From: Parietaria judaica
Taxonomy: Eukaryota > Streptophyta > Magnoliopsida > Rosales > Urticaceae
DNA length: 64,000 bases
Assembly: GCA_954871525.1 (NCBI GenBank)
Contig: OX940866.1
Span: 11,865,001-11,929,000, forward strand
Direction of reading: 5' to 3'
Shown here one piece after another: positions 57,828 through 64,000 of this stretch. The position numbers were made by a program, and so were the translations under genes. The first letter of the stretch is position 1. Every line of letters starts with the position of its first letter. The notes under the pieces were generated by a model that saw only the letters and a program-made list of their open reading frames with translations, was not told the DNA's origin and searched no databases.

Positions 57828-57952
57828 GGGAAACTTCAGTTCGTAACCTCCGGCTCAAAACGACATGTATGAACAAAATTGTTCCCGATTTTAATAACTC
57901 TCAATAATTATTCCTCAAACCATATATTGAGTTAACTAACCCAACCAGTTAA
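57828..57952 (+). repeat. Second copy of the ~120-bp repeat at 32822-32939
   Basis: Shared blocks are CCCGATTTTAATAACTCTC, CCTCAAACCATA and GTTAACTAAC-CAACCAGTTAA, same orientation as 32822-32939. It lies 3' of Hv1 copy 2 (minus-strand gene). Confidence 0.75.
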
Positions 57953-58113
57953 CCATCATACTCCTCTTCGGAGTTGTAGTATCTCGCGCCAATGATTTTT
58001 CTGTCCACAACTCTTGCCAAACAGAGGTTTGACTGCACGACCCCCTTCGTCGGAGCTCTTCGCTGCTCGGCATCGGTTTTGTTCATTCGTTTTGGTTAAA
58101 GCAGAACAATATG

Positions 58114-58712
58114 TACAGTAGAACCTCTATAAATTAATACTCGATAAATTAATAGTCGCGATTAAATAATATTTTTGTCTGGTCCTGACTCGGCCTAACT
58201 AGCTAAATTAATAAATCGCTAAATTTATAAGATAATAATTATTTTATATAGGTCATAAGTGATATATAAATTAATAATTCAATATAATTTTTTTATAAAA
58301 TCGCTATAAATAAAATATTACATAAATAATTATAAAATCACATTAAATAAAAAGATAACATTACATCACTAATCATGTAGTCTTGTTAAAATATGATTTA
58401 TGTTAATTTGTTTCTTCTTGAATGTGACGTCTTTTTAATATTTCTGACATTGATACTCTAATAAAATATTTTTAAATCATAATAGTCTCTCTTGATATTC
58501 TTAACATTGATACTTTAATATTCTCGATATAATAAATTGAAATATTTTTTTGTTAGTAAAGATGTTTATATAATTGTAGCTGACTAATAATTTTTTTCTT
58601 CATTAATGTATAAATTAATAAATTATTAACTTATATGTTAAATAATAATCCGATAAGATAATATTTTTTGCCGGTCCCAACAGTAAAATTAATTTATAAA
58701 GGTTCTACTGTA
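58114..58712. mobile_element. Emigrant/pogo-type MITE (58116-58710) with TA target duplication
   Basis: The left end CAGTAGAACCTCTATAAATT and the right end in reverse CAGTAGAACCTTTATAAATT are inverted repeats of the Emigrant/Lemi type (Tc1-mariner, pogo group), flanked by TA on both sides (58114-58115 and 58711-58712). The paralogous region beside Hv1 copy 1 (31853-31870, AACAATATGTATCTTCTTT) is the empty site with a single TA. The interior is AT-rich with no transposase. Confidence 0.95.
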
Positions 58713-58873
58713 TCTTCTTTTGTATTATAAAGGATTTACTGAATTCTTGAATCTTGATCATGGAATGGAAGTATTTCTATTTACCACGAAGAAGAAAAAA
58801 AATTCGAAAATTGCGCAATTTATCTTTTCTGTTCTCCGACTTCACGATGTTCTTAAAACAATTTGTTGTTGAA

Positions 58874-59596
58874 TTACTCTCCTCTTTCCTTACAAGAAGC
58901 CAAATCCTCGAGAACCTTCTCGAGGGCCCTCTCCTTCTCAGCTACATCCTCCGAGAGCCTCCGGTTCTCGTCCTTCAGGCTCTCGAACTGAGCGACTACC
59001 CCTGCAATCTGCGCCTCAATGGCGTCGTCGCTCAGCTCAAACGCACTCTCCACGATGCGCACAACACGCCACAGGCTCACAACAACCACCAGCCCGCCCC
59101 CTCTCCGCTCCAGAAAAGTCTCCATCGCGAGGGCCACCACCAGAACCACCGCATCCACCACGAGGCCCGGCCTGCGCCGCAGCAGGGCCGCCCCTAGCGC
59201 CCCCGCCAGCACCAGCGTCTTCGCCAAGAGTAGCCCAAGGATTGCGATCCCCAGCCAGTAGTACACCCTTGCTCTCTCCTCTCCTCGTCCCCCCACCGGA
59301 TTGTTGCTTTGGTGGCAAGACAAGAGTGAGGAAGTGAGCTCCAGAGTTGTTAGAACGAGGTCGACGAGGAGGAGGACGATCACGGCGTACCGCACCTGTT
59401 GGGATTCAAGAAAAGCGACGAGATTGTTTCTCCATGCCGGTTGTCGCGCCGTTTCTTCGCTGGGGTGTCCGGCGGAGAGGAGCCTCTTGAGTTTGAGCCT
59501 TCTGAGCCAGCTCTTGAGGAGGTTTTGAATGGAGAGCTGGAGAGCTTGCTCCATGGCCGGTTGTTGGGTCGTGATTGAGAGGCTGCTTTTGTCCAT
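58874..59596 (-). CDS. HV1: Voltage-gated proton channel, Hv1/HVCN1-type
   Basis: A 240-residue intronless frame from ATG 59596 (MDKSSLSIT) to TAA at 58874. It has four membrane segments and no pore module, the Hv1 plan: S1 about 68-88 (VIVLLLVDLVLTTLEL) with Asp79 and Glu86 spaced as the selectivity-filter Asp and Glu of animal Hv1; S2 about 112-136; S3 about 143-160 with Asp148 and Glu159; S4 about 170-187 (SLWRVVRIVESAF) with Arg177 and Arg180. Animal channels have a third arginine before LWR; here that place is Ser174. A coiled coil (about 186-236, IAGVVAQFESLKDENRRLSE) probably dimerises the channel. The role would be proton efflux across a cell membrane. The alternative upstream start adds a low-complexity Ile/Tyr stretch from a TA/CA microsatellite and is unlikely. 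Confidence 0.85.
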   Translation of the reverse strand: MDKSSLSITTQQPAMEQALQLSIQNLLKSWLRRLKLKRLLSAGHPSEETARQPAWRNNLVAFLESQQVRYAVIVLLLVDLVLTTLELTSSLLSCHQSNNPVGGRGEERARVYYWLGIAILGLLLAKTLVLAGALGAALLRRRPGLVVDAVVLVVALAMETFLERRGGGLVVVVSLWRVVRIVESAFELSDDAIEAQIAGVVAQFESLKDENRRLSEDVAEKERALEKVLEDLASCKERGE

Positions 59597-60783
59597 GATG
59601 GTTTTGGATTCTCTTGATAACTGGCTTGGCATATATATATATACACACACATATATATATATATATATGTATGACAAGTTTTGATGTGAGAATGGAGACA
59701 AAGCACTTGGAGTTTAACCAGCTTTGTGTTCAAGTTTGTGTGTTATGAATGTTGTTATATTTAGACGTCATTCTACTTCGGACATAACTTTACGCATCAG
59801 TCGTCTCGTGGAGCGTTTTGGTTTGCTTTATCTCATAAAAATATTACATCTAAACGATAAATACATAAAGAGACAACTTCGATAAATTAAAAATGTGAAA
59901 ATAACTAGAACTTATTATATTATCAAAATTTATATTTTTATAGAGTATAAAGTTAATTAGTCTAGGGGTAATCATTGCACATGTTTATAGTTATACAATT
60001 ATTTATATCCGCAAACTCGTCGTGAACAAACAAGTATTCAGTGCGGTATTTGAAAAATAATAGATCATATGATATATTACGGTATTTTTTATAATAAAAT
60101 CCAATTACCTTATTTTAAAAAATGAAAACATATCCACCTCGGTATTCGGTTTTGGTTGCGGTAATATCGATTTTTTTTTCTCATATTTACCGCTTCAAAA
60201 ATCCAGTACACATAATAATTAAACAAAGAAGTAATGCAGTCTCAAAGTAGATAAGCACTTATATATTTCTCACAAGCCTATACAATATTGAAGCAAGAAG
60301 TGATGACCTAAAACATGACTGATAAAAATAAGATTTAGGTTTTGTTAATGCAGAAAATGGATCAACACTAAAGCAGCCCAAGTTTTGATCATGGGCCGGG
60401 CCCAATGTCCGCTTGGCGGTCAGATTGAGCTTAAAACTTGATTTTCCGCCTTCGTTGATATGCTTAAGGACATAAAAAAGAAGAGGTTATCATATATGAT
60501 GCCGGACTTCGTCACTTGTAACGAGACTGTCTACGTACCTATTTTGATGGGATCAGGTCATCACGTAGTTCAAAGTTAGTGGGTGTTGGGAGATTTTATC
60601 GCTATAGAGAGCGTTTGAGTGTGTTGTGTTGTGTTTAGTTCCGAGTTCGAATGGGATCGGATATGTTTTAATGAGTTTGAAGCTCCTATTTATAAGAGGG
60701 TCCAATGACCTTTGTGTAATTAAAAATAACTTTACTAGACCCCTGGACAATTAAGTTATTGTTATGAAAAAGTAAGCGCGCTT
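59597..60783. other. 5' flank of Hv1 copy 2 and intergenic sequence
   Basis: It holds a TA/CA microsatellite (about 59632-59669) close to the Hv1 start and then AT-rich sequence. A GC-richer patch with GGGCCGGGCCC occurs near 60393. No gene is seen. Confidence 0.5.
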
Positions 60784-60873
60784 CCAGGGTGTTCATTTCC
60801 AGGGCGCCCATTTCAAGGGTGCTCGTTTCTAGGGAGCCCATTTCAAGCTCGTCCATTTCTAGCGCGCCCATTT
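60784..60873 (+). repeat. 15-bp minisatellite, six units
   Basis: Six consecutive 15-base units of the form C-AGGG-G-CCATTT, for example CCAGGGCGCCCATTT (60799-60813) and CTAGGGAGCCCATTT (60829-60843). Units differ by one to four bases. On the minus strand the array stays open because 15 is a multiple of three. Confidence 0.9.
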
Positions 60874-61137
60874 CTTTAATCATCTTGGGCCCTATTATTG
60901 GGTACGCTCTTTGAGTTGAGTCTTAATTTTTCTGGGTCTGAAAATACCCATAAAAGGTTCCAAATTCTTACCATCCACAACGACACCAAATAGTTCTTAT
61001 CATCCACAACTACCTCATTAAACATGTATTGCTCGAAAATAATCGTAAGACAGGGTGGATAAAAAATATTTTCGATTTCATGATAAATATGGTATTATCA
61101 ATAGAAAATATAATATAAAATTTAGTGACAAAATAAT

Positions 61138-61607
61138 AAGGTTAATGATGGCAAAAATACCCAAAGTTTGGTCAAAGAACCCCTCGTGTACCCAAAGTTT
61201 AAAAGTGGTGGCAAAAATACCCAAAGTCACATTTGGGGAGTTGACCACTCCATTCTCGTAACGCCGTTAACTTACCTATTAATTCTGGCCACGTGGACAA
61301 ATCTGTTTTGTTAAGTGTAATCATTAGGGGTTCAATTAGTTGTGTTAAATAGTATTAATTAGGGGTTTAATTCCTTGTTTTGTCGTAAACGAGGCTGATG
61401 TAGGGTCGTTCACGTGGCAAAAATTATTATGTCAGCAACCCACGTTTGTCCACGTGGCCAGAGTTAACGGGTAAGTTAACGGCGTTACGAGAATGGAGTG
61501 GTCAACTCCCCAAATGTGACTTTGGGTATTTTTGCCACCACTTTTAAACTTTGGGTACACGAGGGGTTCTTTGACCAAACTTTGGGTATTTTTGCCGTCA
61601 TTAACCC
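61138..61607. mobile_element. Young long-TIR Mutator-type MITE
   Basis: The arms (about 61138-61295 and 61455-61607) are almost perfect inverted repeats: GGTTAATGATGGCAAAAATA on the left, GGTTAATGACGGCAAAAATA in reverse on the right, and identical through CCCAAAGTTTGGTCAAAGAA and the GTTAACTTACC block. The flanking 9-mers CAAAATAAT (61129-61137) and CAAAACAAT (61608-61616) match at 8 of 9. The inner motifs (CGTGTACCCAAAGTTTAAAA, GGTGGCAAAAATACCC) are related to those of 12186-12678, so both belong to one superfamily. It lies upstream of the pirin gene. Confidence 0.85.
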
Positions 61608-62080
61608 CAAAACAATATAAACAGATATGCGGTTGTCATATAAAAATCGAAAACACTATTTTTAATCTAATCTGGGCATTCAGTTATTTTTTTGTATATT
61701 CGATTTTGACGGCTTTAATTCACTTTGCGGTTGAATCAATTTTCGATAAAAATAATTAATTTCTGACCCTGAATTCAATGGGTAGTAATACAAAATTATT
61801 TATCTTGCAGATAATTGTAGCTCCTAAGTCTTCTAGACTTTTATCATATATGAATATGATAGGAGCATGTCATCACCCTGAGCAGAGCCTTGACGTCACA
61901 AGTGGTCCAAATAAGGCAAAGTCGGCCTCTCTCTCTTTCTCTCTCTCTCTCTAGCTAGCTTGGTCATGTCTGACTCAACCAACCCACGAACCTTCTATTT
62001 CCTATTCGATTCAAATCATGTGTATATATATATATATACACACACCCTTCTTAACCCAAACCACCAATACATATTTATAT
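61608..62080 (+). promoter_or_regulatory. 5' flank of the pirin gene
   Basis: It contains a CT-rich tract (about 61927-61952), typical of plant leaders or initiator-near regions, and a TATATATATATATA stretch (62021-62036). If the latter is the TATA box, transcription would start near 62060, which favours the ATG at 62165 over that at 62081. Confidence 0.45.
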
Positions 62081-62702
62081 ATGAGATCAAGAGCCGCGAC
62101 AACATTTCTCACCAAGATATTGCCCTTATTTGCAGCAAGAAGAAGAAGAAGAAGCATCATCGTCATGTCTGGATCAGATGAAAGCAGAGTCGTCGTCAAG
62201 AAGGTGCAGGCCAGGCTTCAGAACGAAGGCAATGGCGCTCTCGTCAGAAGAGCCATCGGAAGGTAAGTACTTACTCATCATATTTCTTTTCTTAATTATT
62301 TATAGATAAAAAAATAAAAATCATTCAGGCTTTGACTTTTTTGGTTTGTTCAATCAGTGGCGAGCTGAGGAATCTGGATCCTTTCCTGTTGTTAGATGAC
62401 TTTTCAGTTAGTTCGCCTGCTGGGTTTCCCGACCATCCCCATCGAGGTTTGTTTCGTTTCTTCGTATAATTTCTGTTCTGTTCTTGTGTTTGTTGGATCA
62501 TCATTCATGGAGTTTTACAGGTTTCGAGACTGTTACATATATGTTACAGGTAATCTCTTCTTCACAAACAGTCTGTCTGTCTGTCTGTCAAAGATGAGAT
62601 TATAGTTTTAATAATATAAAGGGTATTTTAGGGAGGCATAACTCACCAAGACTTTGCTGGACATAAGGGCACCATCTGGACAGGGGATGTGCAGGTACAT
62701 AA

Positions 62703-62738
<36 letters not shown>

Positions 62739-63662
62739 TCTTCCTTTTTAAGTTTTATAAACTGTTTCTAAAGAAAACCGACGGCCCTATTTTTGCGGGT
62801 TTACAGATGATATTTTTTATCTGATACTAATATTTAAACTATAAAAATATAATGACTTTAAATGCAGTTTTGAAATAAATTTCGGGTACAACTGTAATTT
62901 TATATAAAATTAAAGGTATAATTGCAATTTCGATACAAGTAAAGCGTTAAAATGTTGCTTAGAGAGAGTTAAGGCTAATACTGTGTTGATGTGCAGTGGA
63001 TGACAGCAGGTAGAGGAATAATCCACTCTGAAATGCCTGCAGGCGAAGGACCTCAATTGGGTCTCCAACTTTGGATCAATCTTTCCTCTACAAACAAGAT
63101 GTAACTATCTATATATATATATTCCATTTCTTTAAAATCCCATCAAAGAGCACTGTTTCATATCAATATATTACTCAGGGTTGAGCCAAGGTATCAAGAA
63201 GTGTCAAGCGATGACATACCGAGAGCAGAGAGAGATGGGGCTGAAGTGAGAGTGATCGCCGGAGAATCAATGGGAAAACGGTCACCAGTCTTCACGAGGA
63301 CGCCGACAATGTACCTCGATTTCACGCTGAAGCCCGGAGCCCAGATCCAGCAGAGGATCCCGGAGACTTGGACCGCTTTCGTGTACGTCATCGAAGGGGA
63401 GGGCATTTTCGGGTCGCCAAACTCAGCGCCAACGTCGGCGCACCACTTGCTGGTCCTCGGCTCTGGCGACAGCCTCTGCGTGTGGAACCGGTCACCGGAG
63501 CATCTGAGGTTCGTGCTGATCGGAGGGCAGCCCCTGAATGAGCCGGTGGTCCAGCACGGTCCCTTCGTCATGAACACGCAGGCCGAGATTGAGCAGACCA
63601 TTCAGGATTATTACTATTCACGGAACGGATTCGAGATGGCCGAGCAATGGAGATCTCAGTGA
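62081..63662 (+). CDS. Pirin-like protein
   Basis: Six exons: 62081-62262, 62358-62446, 62521-62549, 62632-62694, 62997-63100 and 63179-63662, all GT-AG and in phase (951 nt, 316 residues). From the internal ATG at 62165 ([17 protein letters not shown]) the protein is 288 residues, the usual pirin length, so that start is preferred. The first 28 residues ([20 protein letters not shown], then RRRR) are an optional basic extension that could act as an organelle-targeting peptide. It is a bicupin: the N-terminal cupin has [20 protein letters not shown] and [12 protein letters not shown], which supply the three His and one Glu that bind iron in pirins. The C-terminal half has [15 protein letters not shown] and [13 protein letters not shown]. 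Pirins are iron-binding nuclear or cytosolic proteins with quercetinase or co-regulator roles. Exon 3 is only 29 nt. Confidence 0.95.
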
Positions 63663-64000
63663 GGTCAATACTAGATTTGCAATTTCAATTGAAGAGATGA
63701 CTTGTGGCTCAAGTCATTGATGGTTTTCAGCTTATTGTTATTTTCTTAAAAAAAAAAAATTGTGTATGTTGTGGTGTAGTTTCTTACTTTCTTTCGTAGA
63801 GTTAATGATAAATTTGTTTTTCTTGTCAGTGATATATACAAATTTAATAACTTTCACTCACTGGTAATGTACTTCATCGATTTCGATATTTAGAGCCTTC
63901 GACTTTAGATCGCAGCCGCATGGCGGCAAAATTGGAAGTCAATGACCGTCAGATACACTCGATATGTGGTTGATGCGTTTAGAGACAGAATTCGGGCTTC
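63663..64000 (+). other. 3' flank of the pirin gene
   Basis: It includes the probable 3' UTR (an A-run at about 63750; the T-rich sequence 63725-63790 may direct polyadenylation). Nothing else is recognised up to the window edge. Confidence 0.4.

Noticed and set aside
59597..59701. N-terminal extension of Hv1 copy 2 from an upstream start
   Set aside because: It is translated from a TA/CA microsatellite, gives Tyr-Ile repeats, and is not present at copy 1.
1..64000. CRISPR arrays, tRNA genes, bacterial operons
   Set aside because: I looked for regularly spaced repeats and for tRNA box A/box B pairs with cloverleaf potential and found none I could support. The repeats seen are transposon ends, microsatellites or minisatellites.

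Overview
The window looks like nuclear DNA of a flowering plant, most likely a eudicot; I cannot name the species. The evidence is GT-AG introns, an F-box gene cluster, a PPR relic, plant-type pirin, Cms1, CBF5 and Hv1 proteins, and a dense load of plant transposable elements: Ty3/gypsy chromodomain and Tat types, a long-LTR Ty1/copia family, hAT, Mutator-type and pogo/Emigrant-type MITEs, Helitron-like ends and a 5S-derived Cassandra-like LTR. More than half of the sequence is mobile-element derived.

Layout. 1-2.1 kb: 5' exons of a Cms1-type ribosome-biogenesis gene (minus strand), then a long-TIR MITE carrying a nested hAT MITE. 2.3-11 kb: three F-box genes; the first is split by a 5-kb chromodomain gypsy element (TSD TCGCA), the second is a relic, the third is intact. 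11.3-12.1 kb: an MBD8-like AT-hook protein that lacks its MBD. 12.2-16.2 kb: a MITE and AT-rich Helitron-like repeats. 16.8-18.5 kb: intronless CBF5/dyskerin. 19-23.8 kb: a Mutator-type element (9-bp TSD) with a nested 2.7-kb copia solo LTR (5-bp TSD). 24.5-25.1 kb: PPR relic. 26.9-31.6 kb: a hAT MITE followed by a six-coding-exon hAT-transposase-derived gene with two BED fingers. 32.0-32.8 kb: a frameshifted copy of a voltage-gated proton channel gene. 33.1-42.8 kb: a decayed Tat-type gypsy element whose antisense ORF has its own TATA box. 42.8-57.2 kb: LTR debris, a YTH-domain relic, inverted and direct fragments of the same copia family, a decayed copia element and the 5S-derived LTR. 58.1-59.6 kb: an Emigrant-like MITE beside an intact Hv1 gene. 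61.1-63.7 kb: a young long-TIR MITE, then a complete six-exon pirin gene.

Four host genes look functional and complete: the 9.7-kb F-box gene, CBF5, the hAT-derived gene and pirin; Hv1 copy 2 also looks intact. They do not form a pathway. Cms1 and CBF5 both serve ribosome biogenesis, but their proximity is probably coincidence. I saw no CRISPR, operon or clear tRNA gene. The most informative signals are nested insertions dated by target-site duplications, an inverted LTR copy inside a gypsy element that should form a hairpin, and the paralogous Hv1 pair, in which one copy preserves the empty site of a MITE found beside the other.
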